Source of the DNA: Candidatus Gastranaerophilales bacterium
GTDB lineage: Bacteria; Cyanobacteriota; Vampirovibrionia; Gastranaerophilales; Gastranaerophilaceae
Assembly: GCA_944323195.1 (NCBI GenBank)
Contig: CALURR010000075.1
Location: forward strand, 1-58,674
Reading direction: 5' to 3'
Length of the DNA stretch: 58,674 bases
A program made the position numbers and the translations under genes. Each line of letters starts with the position of its first letter. The stretch's first letter is position 1. Below, in pieces: positions 41,971 through 51,907 of the stretch. Below the pieces are notes generated by a model. That model searched no databases. It was not told the DNA's origin and saw only the letters and a program-made list of their open reading frames with translations.

Positions 41971-44586
41971 ATGACAGATACACTAAATAATCAAAATGGG
42001 CTTGCCACAGTATACAATGCAAGAGAAATAGAAAAAAACATCTATAAATTCTGGGAAGATAATGAATTTTTTAAAGCAGATTCAAAATCACAAAAAGAGC
42101 CCTATTCAATAGTCATTCCTCCTCCTAACGTTACCGGCGTTCTGCATATGGGTCATGCGCTAGACGGAACATTGCAAGACATTCTTGTAAGATATAATAG
42201 AATGCTTCAAAAAGAAGTTTTATGGATGCCGGGATGTGACCACGCCGGAATTGCTACCCAAAATGTTATTGAAAAAAATCTGGCAAAAGAAGGTAAATCT
42301 CGCCATGACTTAGGAAGAGAAGAATTTCTTAAAATAACTTGGGATTGGGCAAATGAACATAAAAACAGAATTTTAGAACAATTTAAGCTGCTTGGCGCAA
42401 GTTTTGACCTTTCCAGAAAAAGATTTACTTTAGATGAAGGTTGTTCAAATGCAGTAAAAAAAGTTTTTGTTGATTTATATAATAAAGGTTTAATATACAA
42501 AGGAAACTATATTGTAAACTGGTGTCCAAGATGTCAAAGTGCAATTTCAGACGTTGAAACAAACTATGAAACAGAACCCGGACATCTATGGGAAATATCT
42601 TATGCGCTAAAAGACGAAATGGGTGCAATAGTTATCGCTACAACACGCCCTGAAACAATGTTTGGCGATGTTGCAATTGCGGTAAATCCAAATGATTATA
42701 AATATAAAGATTTAATTGGAAAATCTTGTGTAATGCCACTAACAGGCAGGGTTATTCCAATTATAGCAGATGAATATGTAGATAAATCATTCGGAACAGG
42801 TGCTCTTAAAATTACACCTGCACATGATCCAAATGACTTTGAAGTAGGAATGCGTCATAACTTACCGCAAATTAAAGTAATTGATGAAAAAGGTTGCATA
42901 ATGAGAAATGAATATGTGCCACCTCAATTACAAGGATTAACAAGGGAAGAAGCAAGAGAAAAAACCGTTAAAATGCTTGAAGAAAATCAAGTATTGGTAA
43001 AAATCTCTGAACATGTTCATAATGTTGGTAAATGTCAAAGATGTAATACAACTATTGAACCATTGCTTTCAAGACAGTGGTTTGTCAGAATGGAGCCTTT
43101 GGCTAAACCGGCTATAGAAGCTGTTAAATCAGGTGCTATAAAATTCATCCCAAAAAGATGGGAAAAAAATTATTTAATGTGGATGGAAAATATACGCGAT
43201 TGGTGTATTTCAAGACAATTATGGTGGGGTCATCAAATACCTGCTTATTACCACAACCAAACAGGTGAAATGGTGGTTGCGCCGGAAAATCCTGATCCAA
43301 ATAATTACACTCAAGAAACAGACGTATTAGATACTTGGTTTTCGTCAGGTTTATGGCCATTTGAGACTATGGGCTGGCCGGATACAAATAGTGAAGACTT
43401 CAAAAAATTCTACCCCACAAATACGCTTGTAACAGGTTTTGATATTATTTTCTTCTGGGTAGCAAGAATGATAACAATGGGTCTAGAATTTACAAAACAA
43501 CCGCCATTTTCAACAGTATACATCCATGGTTTAATTCGTGATGAGCATGGGCAAAAAATGTCAAAATCAAAAGGCAACACAATTGATCCGGTTGATTTAA
43601 TAGAAAAATACGGTTGCGATGCCCTTAGATTTACTCTGACATATTTATGCACATATGGCGGACAAGACATTAAAATCAGCGATGAAAAGTTTGAATTTGG
43701 CAGAAATTTCTCAAACAAAATTTGGAACGCTTCAAGATTTGTTTTAATGAATTTAACAAAATCGGCTGATGAATTAAATCTTGATTTAAATAATCTTTCA
43801 ATTTCAGATAAATGGATATTAAACGAACTAAATGAAGTTAATAAATTAGTTAATGAAAATCTGGAAAACTATAGAATAGGCGAAGTTGCTTCTATTTTAT
43901 ATGAATTTTTCTGGAACAAATATTGTGATTGGTATGTTGAATTATCAAAAATCGAAAAAAATGAAAATGTTCTAGTATATGTTCTTGATAATTTCTTAAA
44001 ATTGCTTCATCCTATTATGCCACATATTACAGAGGCAATTTGGCAAAAAATGCCAATCAAAAAAGAAACCAAAGGCATCTTGTTTGCAAAATATCCAAAA
44101 TACGACGAAAAATTAAACTTTAGCCCAGATGCCAAAAAAATGGAAACAGTTTTTGAAACAATCAAGGCTTTAAGAAATCTAAGAGCAGAATTTAATATTC
44201 CTCTTGGTTCAACTATAGATATTATTATTGATAACAACGAAGAATTATATTCTCAAATTATTCCATACTTAAAAAGAATGGCAAAAGTTAATTCAATTAA
44301 ATTTGAAAAAGAATCTAAAACTTCAAAAAGCGCTTATTGTACAGTTGGGGACACTAAAATTACAATTCCTCTGGAAGATTTAATTGATTTAAAACAAGAA
44401 ATAAATCGTCAACAAAAGAAAATTGACAAACTTGAAAATGAATTAAAATCAATTGAAGCAAGATTAAATAATGACAAATTTATCAATAGTGCTCCAAAAG
44501 ATGTTGTAGAAAAAACGCAACTAAGAAAAAATGAATTAAACTCAGAAATTAATTTAATCAAAGAAACAATAAAAAAATTATCATAA
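41971..44586 (+). CDS. valS: Valyl-tRNA synthetase
   Basis: ValRS charges tRNA-Val. The 871 residues carry the class I HIGH motif as PPPNVTGVLHMGHAL (about 50-64) and KMSKSKGN at about 529. Editing-domain motifs (ATTRPETMFGDVAIAVNP) and the C-terminal coiled coil (LENELKSIEARLNNDKFIN) are present. The Shine-Dalgarno is GAGG. There is no T-box leader in the short upstream region. A strong hairpin follows the stop. Confidence 0.97.
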   Translation: MTDTLNNQNGLATVYNAREIEKNIYKFWEDNEFFKADSKSQKEPYSIVIPPPNVTGVLHMGHALDGTLQDILVRYNRMLQKEVLWMPGCDHAGIATQNVIEKNLAKEGKSRHDLGREEFLKITWDWANEHKNRILEQFKLLGASFDLSRKRFTLDEGCSNAVKKVFVDLYNKGLIYKGNYIVNWCPRCQSAISDVETNYETEPGHLWEISYALKDEMGAIVIATTRPETMFGDVAIAVNPNDYKYKDLIGKSCVMPLTGRVIPIIADEYVDKSFGTGALKITPAHDPNDFEVGMRHNLPQIKVIDEKGCIMRNEYVPPQLQGLTREEAREKTVKMLEENQVLVKISEHVHNVGKCQRCNTTIEPLLSRQWFVRMEPLAKPAIEAVKSGAIKFIPKRWEKNYLMWMENIRDWCISRQLWWGHQIPAYYHNQTGEMVVAPENPDPNNYTQETDVLDTWFSSGLWPFETMGWPDTNSEDFKKFYPTNTLVTGFDIIFFWVARMITMGLEFTKQPPFSTVYIHGLIRDEHGQKMSKSKGNTIDPVDLIEKYGCDALRFTLTYLCTYGGQDIKISDEKFEFGRNFSNKIWNASRFVLMNLTKSADELNLDLNNLSISDKWILNELNEVNKLVNENLENYRIGEVASILYEFFWNKYCDWYVELSKIEKNENVLVYVLDNFLKLLHPIMPHITEAIWQKMPIKKETKGILFAKYPKYDEKLNFSPDAKKMETVFETIKALRNLRAEFNIPLGSTIDIIIDNNEELYSQIIPYLKRMAKVNSIKFEKESKTSKSAYCTVGDTKITIPLEDLIDLKQEINRQQKKIDKLENELKSIEARLNNDKFINSAPKDVVEKTQLRKNELNSEINLIKETIKKLS

Positions 44587-44592
44587 AACTTC

Positions 44593-44617
44593 TTAACCTT
44601 GGCATTGCCAAGGTTAA
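44593..44617. terminator. Hairpin after valS
   Basis: TTAACCTTGGC (44593-44603) pairs with GCCAAGGTTAA (44607-44617) around a 3-base loop. The T-tract is weak. It separates valS from the convergent glycosyltransferase gene. Confidence 0.7.
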
Positions 44618-45328
44618 TTATTTTAAATTAATTTTAAGTTTAACAACATTGATTAAAGCCTCAAGAAATATTCTTTTGCTCATTTTTGATTTTCCAAATT
44701 TCCTATTTTCAAATATTATTGGAAATTCAGCTATATTTGCATTGTTTTTATATGCACGATATTTCATTTCAATTTGAAAACAATAACCTTTTGATATTAT
44801 TTCATCAAGACCAATATTTTTCAATATTTCACTTCTCCAACCATTAAACCCGCCGGTCAAATCATTTATAGGGCAAGATAAAATAATTTTAGAATATATT
44901 GAACCGCCTTTAGATATTAAGTTTCTAAAAAAAGACCAACCTGAAGCTCTGCCATGCTTGATGTTTCTAGAGCCAATAACAACATCATATTTAGAAAGTT
45001 TATCTATGATTGTTGATAAATATTTTGGATTGTGAGAAAAGTCAGCATCCATTTGAATTATATAATCATAATTATTTGCCAGTCCATATTTAAAACCATC
45101 AATATAAGCACTGGCAAGCCCAAGTTTTTGTTCACGATATAGCAAAAATATGTTTTTATATAACAACAGTTTGCGCTTAACTATATCACGTGTTTCGTCT
45201 TGAGAATTATCATCCACAACCAAAATTGAAAAATCATTTCCTTTTAATTCATCTTGAACTATATCAATCAAATTTCCAATATTTAGAGCTTCATTATATG
45301 TAGGAATAACAATTAAAATAGATTTCAT
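44618..45328 (-). CDS. Glycosyltransferase family 2, polyprenyl-phosphate mannose synthase-like
   Basis: The 236-residue soluble GT2 domain has IVIPTYNEALNIGNLIDIV (about 5-23), VVDDNSQDETRD with the first aspartate, and QMDADFSHNP with DxD. ISKGYCFQIEMKYRAYKNN is typical of the DPM1-like subfamily. It would load a sugar, mannose or glucose, onto undecaprenyl phosphate for envelope glycans. There is no C-terminal membrane anchor. The neighbours valS and sdaAB give no pathway clue. The length matches the catalytic domain alone. Confidence 0.88.
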   Translation of the reverse strand: MKSILIVIPTYNEALNIGNLIDIVQDELKGNDFSILVVDDNSQDETRDIVKRKLLLYKNIFLLYREQKLGLASAYIDGFKYGLANNYDYIIQMDADFSHNPKYLSTIIDKLSKYDVVIGSRNIKHGRASGWSFFRNLISKGGSIYSKIILSCPINDLTGGFNGWRSEILKNIGLDEIISKGYCFQIEMKYRAYKNNANIAEFPIIFENRKFGKSKMSKRIFLEALINVVKLKINLK

Positions 45329-45418
45329 AATGATAATATACCGTAAAATTTTTTTATTAGATATTAAAAATATATAAAAAAATATTAAATTATAAAAAAA
45401 ATATAATAGTATAGAAAA

Positions 45419-46081
45419 ATGAATGAAACATCAATATTAGACATAATCTCGCCGATAATGGTAGGTCCATCTAGCTCTCATACTGCTGGTGCAGTTAAAA
45501 TAGGGCTATTAGCCAGAAATATATATGGCGCAAAAATAAAAAACGTCAAAATAACACTTTATAACTCGTATGCCCAAACAGGCATAGGTCATGGCAGCGA
45601 TAAGGGAATTTTGGCAGGACTGCTTGGCTTTAAAGTTGACGACACAATCATTAAAGATATTTTCAATAGTCTGGAAGCAAGCAAAATTAAATACAGATTT
45701 GAATATGAGGAAAATTTTGCATATCATCCAAACGCTGTAGATATAAACTTTGTAGGCGAGATTGAAATGAAAATCACAGCACAAAGCATTGGAGGCGGAG
45801 AGATTTTAATTACCAAAATAAACGATTTTGATGTAAAAATAAATGGCAAGTTCAACTCAATAATTCTCATAATAGAAGACACAATTGGCTATATTTCAAA
45901 AATTACAAGCATAATTCAAAAATATAATATTAATATTGCAACAATCAACTGTGAAAGAAAAGCAAAAGGGCAAAATGCAACATGCTGCATTTGTCTTGAT
46001 TCAGATATAAGTGATAATGCACTCATAGAAATAAGAGAAGAAATAAATCCCAAACTTCTAAGATACATACACAAACTATAG
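45419..46081 (+). CDS. sdaAB: L-serine dehydratase, beta subunit
   Basis: The two-chain L-serine ammonia-lyase makes pyruvate and ammonia from serine. The 220-residue beta chain has IMVGPSSSHTAGAVKIGLLA (about 14-33), the hallmark of this domain, and a C-terminal ACT domain (about 145-220) with IGYISKITSIIQKYNINIAT. The alpha chain follows 10 bases later. In Firmicutes and other anaerobes this pair uses a 4Fe-4S cluster. It suggests amino-acid fermentation. Confidence 0.94.
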   Translation: MNETSILDIISPIMVGPSSSHTAGAVKIGLLARNIYGAKIKNVKITLYNSYAQTGIGHGSDKGILAGLLGFKVDDTIIKDIFNSLEASKIKYRFEYEENFAYHPNAVDINFVGEIEMKITAQSIGGGEILITKINDFDVKINGKFNSIILIIEDTIGYISKITSIIQKYNINIATINCERKAKGQNATCCICLDSDISDNALIEIREEINPKLLRYIHKL

Positions 46082-46091
46082 CAGGTAATAT

Positions 46092-46994
46092 ATGCAAATA
46101 AACACTTTCGAAGAACTAAAAAATATATTAAAAAAAGAAAATAAAGAAATATATGAAATTGCCCAAGAAATTGAATGTCAAAATTTATGTTTGCCAAAAG
46201 AAGATTTTAGAAAATTAATCAAAAAAACGCTTGACGCAATGAAAGAAGCAATTAAAAACGGTCTTAATAACTTGCAAATCACAAATGGTAAAATGGGTGG
46301 GCAAGACTGCATTAAACTTGTTAAAAATTATCAAAAAGCACCATCTGTTTTTTCAAAACTATTTGAAAAAATATTAACGTATGCACTTGCAACATCAGAA
46401 GAAAATGCAAGAATGGGAAAAATTGTTGCCTGTCCAACAGCAGGAGCATGTGGAATAGTGCCGTCGGTATTAATTTCGCTTTTTGAAGAACTCGAAATTG
46501 ATGACGAAAAACAAATAAATGCATTAATCATTGCAGGATTAATAGGCAAAATTATATCATTTAAAGTCAAACCATCAGGTGCAATTGCCGGTTGTCAAGC
46601 AGAATGTGGAACAGCTTCAGCAATGGCAGCTGGAGCTGCAGCATATTTACTTGGCGGCAATATAAATGCAATTTTAAACTCAATTGCACTATGCATAAAA
46701 AACATACTGGGATTAACCTGCGACCCTGTAAGAGGCTTTGTTGAAGTTCCATGTATAAAAAGAAATCCTTTTATGGCAATACATGCAATGACTGCAGTAG
46801 AGCTTGCCTTGGCAGGAATTGAATCGGTAATTCCAACAGATGACGTAATAGACGCTATGGAACAAACAGGAGCTCTCATGTCTCCAAGCCTAAAAGAAAG
46901 TTCATTGGCCGGGTTGGCCAAAACAAAAACAGCTATAATTATGTCAAAATCTTGTTTTACAAAAAGGTATTACTCAGAACATAGCAACAAATAA
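46092..46994 (+). CDS. sdaAA: L-serine dehydratase, alpha subunit (iron-sulfur)
   Basis: The 300-residue alpha chain carries the 4Fe-4S cluster. The conserved cysteines are in CPTAGACGIVPS (about 116-127), CQAECGTASAMAAGAAAY (about 171-188) and GLTCDPVRGFVEVPCIKRN. GALMSPSLKESSLAGLAKTK closes the domain. It forms an operon with sdaAB. The 216 bases that follow contain a terminator at 47182 and no clear gene. Confidence 0.95.
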   Translation: MQINTFEELKNILKKENKEIYEIAQEIECQNLCLPKEDFRKLIKKTLDAMKEAIKNGLNNLQITNGKMGGQDCIKLVKNYQKAPSVFSKLFEKILTYALATSEENARMGKIVACPTAGACGIVPSVLISLFEELEIDDEKQINALIIAGLIGKIISFKVKPSGAIAGCQAECGTASAMAAGAAAYLLGGNINAILNSIALCIKNILGLTCDPVRGFVEVPCIKRNPFMAIHAMTAVELALAGIESVIPTDDVIDAMEQTGALMSPSLKESSLAGLAKTKTAIIMSKSCFTKRYYSEHSNK

Positions 46995-47181
46995 GTCTTT
47001 AAGATATATTAAGTTTTATTAAACAAATATAAACAAAAAAGTCAATTTTTAGCCCTAATTTTTCTTTATTAAAATATAAAGAATAAGGAACTTAAATAGA
47101 AGATAGCGACGCTAAAAATTAAATATATTGAGGATAATAAAAAAAGTATTTTACTCTCTCTCTTGATATCCTCGTGTTTAT

Positions 47182-47210
47182 AAATGTTTGACCAAGTTCA
47201 AACATTTTTT
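47182..47210 (+). terminator. Rho-independent terminator downstream of sdaAA
   Basis: AAATGTTTGA (47182-47191) pairs with TCAAACATTT (47198-47207) around a 6-base loop and leads into a T-tract. It lies about 190 bases beyond the sdaAA stop, just before the end of murE on the other strand. A small unannotated transcript might also end here. Confidence 0.75.
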
Positions 47211-48677
47211 TTATTCATTTTTCCCAAAAACTTTAACAACTTCTTCTCTATCGTCAAAATGAATTGTTTTGTCGGCAAGAATTTGATAATCTTCATGACC
47301 TTTTCCAGCCAAAACTAAAACATCATTTTCGCAAGAAATATCTTTTAAAAGTTTTATTGCAAGATGTCTGTCAGCCTCTACAAAAACAGTCTTAGGATTA
47401 ATCAAACTTAAACCGGACAAAATGTCTGTGATAATTTGCTGTGGATCTTCTTGACGAGGATTATCAGAAGTAATTATAATTTTATCACACAATTGTTGAG
47501 CAATTTTGCCCATTTTGGGTCGTTTTGTACAATCTCTGTTGCCGCCGCAACCAAACATACATATTAAATTTGCATTTTTAGGAGTTAATTCTCTCGCTGC
47601 TCTTAATATATTTTCTAAACCATCAGGCGTATGTGCATAATCAACAATAACCATCGGATTAGTTCTTACAATCTCAAAACGCCCTGCAACACTTCTGGTA
47701 TCTTCGAGCGCTTCTTTTATTATTTCCAACTTAATTCCATTAGCTAGACCAACTCCTATAGCAGCAAGTGAATTATAAACACTAAACATGCCATTTAGAT
47801 GCAATTTAAATGGCATAGTTTTATCTTGATAACAGCAATCAAAAGCTACACCATCATGCATAAATTCAACATTTTTTGCCATTAAATCAGATTTATTCTT
47901 AACACCGTAAGTAATTATATTAACTTCTTTATCTATAACATCGATTAATCGTTTTGAATATTTATCATCATTATTAACAATAGCATTATTACCCTTTTTT
48001 AAGCCCTTAAATAACTTTGCTTTTGCGTTAAAATAATTGTCCATTGTTATATGATAATCAAGATGGTCTTGTGTTAAATTTGTAAAAATTGCAGTTGAAA
48101 AATTGCAGTTTTTAACTCTGTATTGTTCAAGCGCATGACTTGATACCTCAGTAATAACATTTAATACATCAGCTTTTAATATCTTTTGCAAAGTTTCTTG
48201 CATTTGAGGCGCCTGAGGAGTTGTATGTTTTGCTTCAAGGTAATCATCTTTTGAAGAAAACTTATAACCAAGAGTACCTATTAAAGCACATTTTTTTCTA
48301 TCTTGTTCAAATATTTTTTGTACTAAATGGGCAACTGTTGTTTTACCGTTGGTACCTGTAACACCCATCAAGTTTAATTCATAAGAAGGATTATGATAAA
48401 AAACAGCAGCTAAATCTGCAATGCTTTCTTGAGTAGATTCAACAATTAACTGTGGTATTTCTATATTTAGAGGTCTTTCACACATTAGAGCAACAGCGCC
48501 TTTCTCAAACGCATTTTGTGCAAAATTATGTCCATCAACATGTTCGCCCTTTAAGCAAACAAATATTTCATGTGAGTTAATCGTATTGGAATTATATGAA
48601 ATACCTTTAATATCTACATCTTTAAAATTTAAAACTTCCTTAACCTTAATGTTTTTTACAATATTACTTAAATCCAT
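47211..48677 (-). CDS. murE: UDP-MurNAc-L-Ala-D-Glu:meso-diaminopimelate ligase
   Basis: MurE adds the third residue of the peptidoglycan stem. The 488 residues contain the ATP-binding GVTGTNGKTTVAHLV (about 107-121), VITEVSSHALEQYRV and FTNLTQDHLDYH. The C-terminal DNPR (in SDNPRQEDP) is the motif that selects meso-diaminopimelate over lysine. It is the last gene of the minus-strand envelope cluster, 45 bases from ftsI. The length is typical. Confidence 0.96.
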   Translation of the reverse strand: MDLSNIVKNIKVKEVLNFKDVDIKGISYNSNTINSHEIFVCLKGEHVDGHNFAQNAFEKGAVALMCERPLNIEIPQLIVESTQESIADLAAVFYHNPSYELNLMGVTGTNGKTTVAHLVQKIFEQDRKKCALIGTLGYKFSSKDDYLEAKHTTPQAPQMQETLQKILKADVLNVITEVSSHALEQYRVKNCNFSTAIFTNLTQDHLDYHITMDNYFNAKAKLFKGLKKGNNAIVNNDDKYSKRLIDVIDKEVNIITYGVKNKSDLMAKNVEFMHDGVAFDCCYQDKTMPFKLHLNGMFSVYNSLAAIGVGLANGIKLEIIKEALEDTRSVAGRFEIVRTNPMVIVDYAHTPDGLENILRAARELTPKNANLICMFGCGGNRDCTKRPKMGKIAQQLCDKIIITSDNPRQEDPQQIITDILSGLSLINPKTVFVEADRHLAIKLLKDISCENDVLVLAGKGHEDYQILADKTIHFDDREEVVKVFGKNE

Positions 48678-48722
48678 AACTTATTTTACCTCAATTAGTA
48701 TATTTATATTTTATCAAAAAGA

Positions 48723-50429
48723 TTATTTTTTGGTGTTTTTATCAGGAGTTAGATTTAATATTCTAACAATTTCAGTTGAAATTTCCTTGAATACAGGTGC
48801 AGCAACAGTTGACCCCCAAATTCCCTCTCCGGAAGGAGAATCAACAACAACATAAAGTGCAACTTTTGGATTTGTTGCAGGGAAAAATCCTATCATAGAT
48901 GCATAAAGCTTATTTGAATAACCTGTACCATTTGTATTGGGTTTTCTGGATGTACCTGTTTTGGCTGCTATATAATAATCATCAAGCTTGGCAGGATTTC
49001 TGCCGTTTTCAACAGATTTCATCAACAATTCAGTTATGTCTTTTGCATCTTGTTCTTCCAAAATTCTTCTTTTTACAATTTTAGTTTCTGCCTCTTCAGA
49101 AGAATATTTAATAACATGCGGAGTAATCCATACACCTCCATTTGCAATTGCACTAACAGCACTAATCATTTGGATTGCAGTTACTGAAGCACCATACCCA
49201 TAGCCCATGGCACCATGGGTAGCAACATCCCAATACTTAGGAACTGGTAAAATTCCCACAGACTCACCAGGTAAATCAATTCCTGTCTTCTCACCAAAAT
49301 TAAACAACTTCAAACTATCATAAAATTCCTTATCAGTCATCATTTGAGAGATTTTTATTGAACCAATATTTGATGAGTGCTCAAATAAATATACTAAATC
49401 AATCATACCGGGGGCACCTTTAGTTTTATAATCGTAATTTACGACATCCCACCAGCCGATTTTCATTTTACCTGTATCATTTATTTTTGTATATTTATTA
49501 ATTTTTTTATTCATAAATCCACAAGCAACAGTGATAATCTTAAATGTTGACCCCGGAGGATAAACATCCGTTATTGCCCAGTTTTTCATCTCTTGCATTG
49601 TATATTTACTGTATTGATTTGGATCATAATTTGGTGCAACAGCAAGCGCCAAAATTTCGCCTGAAGAAGGCTCCATAACAATAGCAGCAGCACGTGGAGC
49701 ATGGAACTTTTGTATAGCCTTTAATAAATATTTTTCGCAAACATGCTGAACAGCACTATCAATTGTTAAAGTTAGGGTTTTGCCTTTAACCGGAGCTGAA
49801 ACATCAGCAGGGTCAACACTAATATTGTATATAATATCTCCATTAGGAGACTTTTCATAAGTAATAGTTTTGTCAACATATTCCAAATAATCTTTTGCTT
49901 TATATTCAACACCTCCTGCTGTATCGGCATTTGGATTATAAAAACCAAGCACATGAGAAGCAAGAGTGCCTTGAGGATAAACTCTTTTATTTTTTACTTC
50001 ATAAGAAAGTTCTCTAAGCCCCTTCTTTTTAATTTCTTGAACAGTCTTTCGGTCAAGATCTTTTTTGACAGTTATAATTTTTTTATTTGTTTGAGATAAT
50101 TTCTTTGTCAATTCTGAAACAGGCATCTTTAAATATGGCGCCAAAATTTCAGCCAACTTTTCAGGGGGATAATCATAATAATTGGGGTGAGCATACAAAA
50201 CAAACGTTGTTTTATCTGCAGCAAGTTTAAAACCGTATCTGTCAACAATTTCGCCTCTTAATACATACATTTTAGAAGTTCTTTGAGATTTGGCTTTTTG
50301 CTTGCAATGCCTAATATCGCAAACCTGCAACAAAAACAAATATAAAACAAGACCAACGCATGTTATATAAATAAATGATTGCAAGCAACCAATGCGTCTA
50401 TCAGATTTGTTATTATTTTTTTCCTTCAA
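48723..50429 (-). CDS. ftsI: Septal transpeptidase, penicillin-binding protein (FtsI)
   Basis: The class B PBP cross-links septal peptidoglycan. One N-terminal helix (LQSFIYITCVGLVLYLFLLQ, about 17-36) anchors the dimerisation domain and the transpeptidase. Active-site motifs are STFK (about 294), SSN in FEHSSNIGSI, and KTGTS (about 489). The 568 residues match FtsI. It follows the FtsL-like gene and precedes murE, the standard dcw order. The cytoplasmic tail before the helix is short and charged. Confidence 0.94.
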   Translation of the reverse strand: MKEKNNNKSDRRIGCLQSFIYITCVGLVLYLFLLQVCDIRHCKQKAKSQRTSKMYVLRGEIVDRYGFKLAADKTTFVLYAHPNYYDYPPEKLAEILAPYLKMPVSELTKKLSQTNKKIITVKKDLDRKTVQEIKKKGLRELSYEVKNKRVYPQGTLASHVLGFYNPNADTAGGVEYKAKDYLEYVDKTITYEKSPNGDIIYNISVDPADVSAPVKGKTLTLTIDSAVQHVCEKYLLKAIQKFHAPRAAAIVMEPSSGEILALAVAPNYDPNQYSKYTMQEMKNWAITDVYPPGSTFKIITVACGFMNKKINKYTKINDTGKMKIGWWDVVNYDYKTKGAPGMIDLVYLFEHSSNIGSIKISQMMTDKEFYDSLKLFNFGEKTGIDLPGESVGILPVPKYWDVATHGAMGYGYGASVTAIQMISAVSAIANGGVWITPHVIKYSSEEAETKIVKRRILEEQDAKDITELLMKSVENGRNPAKLDDYYIAAKTGTSRKPNTNGTGYSNKLYASMIGFFPATNPKVALYVVVDSPSGEGIWGSTVAAPVFKEISTEIVRILNLTPDKNTKK

Positions 50430-50443
50430 CTTCTCACCCGATA

Positions 50444-50953
50444 CTAATAACTAACAACTAAAGAATGTTTCTTTTTATTTGTTTTATTAAAATTCAAATT
50501 TGGCAAATCAATCGCATCAACTTCAACAACATGCTTTGCCCTTTCCAAAAGATTTGTCTTAGAAACGGCTTTATCGATATTGTAATACGACTGTAAGGAA
50601 TCTACCTTATTTTGAAGCTCTTCATTTTCATAATTCAATTCAAGCGTTGCCCTTGAAATTTGGTTAAGCTGAACTTCTTTACAAGAAACAAAATAATAAC
50701 AAACAAGGCAAAACAAAACTAAAATACCCAAAACTACATATAAAAAATTGTTCACACGTTGAATAATCATTTCTTTATATGGCTTTTCATCCAAAAAATA
50801 CCCGCTAATAATCTGATTATTATTATCAATTGGATTTTGAGCAGAAACATCAGCGTTATTGAAAGTAGGTCTATTTTGTCGCTGAACAGTCTGCTTTTTA
50901 TTTGTTTTATTTTTTGAATGCCTATATTTATTTTTGTTTGTACTTAAATTCAA
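50444..50953 (-). CDS. FtsL-like division protein
   Basis: The 169-residue protein has a polar, Asn/Lys-rich cytoplasmic part (about 1-75), one transmembrane helix (FLYVVLGILVLFCLVCYYFV, about 80-99) and a coiled coil (about 100-140) with heptads around LELNYENEELQNKVDSLQSY. That plan and the place between rsmH and ftsI identify an FtsL analogue of the FtsLBQ complex, although sequence similarity is weak, as usual. I start it at TTG 50951-50953, which has GAGG five bases upstream; an ATG at 50995 would overlap rsmH by 32 bases. Confidence 0.7.
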   Translation of the reverse strand: MNLSTNKNKYRHSKNKTNKKQTVQRQNRPTFNNADVSAQNPIDNNNQIISGYFLDEKPYKEMIIQRVNNFLYVVLGILVLFCLVCYYFVSCKEVQLNQISRATLELNYENEELQNKVDSLQSYYNIDKAVSKTNLLERAKHVVEVDAIDLPNLNFNKTNKKKHSLVVSY

Positions 50954-50963
50954 AATAACCTCA

Positions 50964-51905
50964 CTACACTCGCATAGCCACTCTGAGCTTTGCACTCCTT
51001 GATGGAGGATTAATTTTCAATTCTTCGGCGCTTGCTGTTATGGGTTTTTTATTTACTAATTCCAATAATTTCCCTCCGCACGTGCACACAGGAGCAAATT
51101 TATCGCATCTGCAAGAAGAATATAATTTCAAAGTTCGTTTCGCTAGTCGATCTTCCAAAGAATGGAAAGTTAACAAACTTATTATAGCACCAACATCACA
51201 TAAATTGATAACTTTTAACAATGTATTTTCAAAATTTAACAATTCATGATTAACTTCAATTCTTAATGCCTGAAACACTCTTGTTGCAGGATGAATTTTA
51301 GTTTTGATTCTAGGAGTAGAGTTAATAATCAATTCTGAAAGTTCTAATGTTGTTTTTATAGGTCGATTTTGCACAATTGCATGTGCAATGCGCTTAGAAA
51401 AACGCTCTTCACCATAGCAAGAAAAAATTTCAACAAGATCTTTTTCGCTATACTTATTCACAACATCATATGCGCTAAAATCTTGATTTTGATTAAAACG
51501 CATATCCAATGGCGCATCTTTCATAAAACTAAAACCACGCTCAGCACATGTTAATTGATGATATGATGCACCCAAATCAAAAATAATTCCGCCGTTAATT
51601 TTCTCTATTCCAAGGCGGTTTAATTGTTCTGCTATTTCAGTATAACTTGCATTGATTATAGTTAAATTGTCATATTTTTTTAATCTTTCGGTTGCAAATT
51701 CTATCGCATCATTATCCACATCAAAAGAAATTAATTTGCCTTTTGGAGAAATTCTTTTCAAAATTTCTTCGCTATGACCTCCGCCTCCAAGTGTGCAGTC
51801 TACAAAAATTTTATCAGAATTATAACAATTCAGACTGTCAACAACCTCGTTTTTCATGACGGTATAATGAACAAATTTATTTTTTATTTTATTATTATCT
51901 AACAT
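50964..51905 (-). CDS. rsmH: 16S rRNA (cytosine(1402)-N4)-methyltransferase
   Basis: RsmH methylates C1402 of 16S rRNA using S-adenosylmethionine. The SAM motif is DCTLGGGGHSEEIL (about 35-48). Other hallmarks are GGIIFDLGASYHQL, ERGFSFMKDAPLDMRF and the C-terminal SLLTFHSLEDRLAK. The 313 residues fit the family. It is the first gene of the division cluster, with no mraZ upstream; instead, an unknown gene ends two bases before its start. Confidence 0.96.
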   Translation of the reverse strand: MLDNNKIKNKFVHYTVMKNEVVDSLNCYNSDKIFVDCTLGGGGHSEEILKRISPKGKLISFDVDNDAIEFATERLKKYDNLTIINASYTEIAEQLNRLGIEKINGGIIFDLGASYHQLTCAERGFSFMKDAPLDMRFNQNQDFSAYDVVNKYSEKDLVEIFSCYGEERFSKRIAHAIVQNRPIKTTLELSELIINSTPRIKTKIHPATRVFQALRIEVNHELLNFENTLLKVINLCDVGAIISLLTFHSLEDRLAKRTLKLYSSCRCDKFAPVCTCGGKLLELVNKKPITASAEELKINPPSRSAKLRVAMRV

Positions 51906-51907
51906 AT

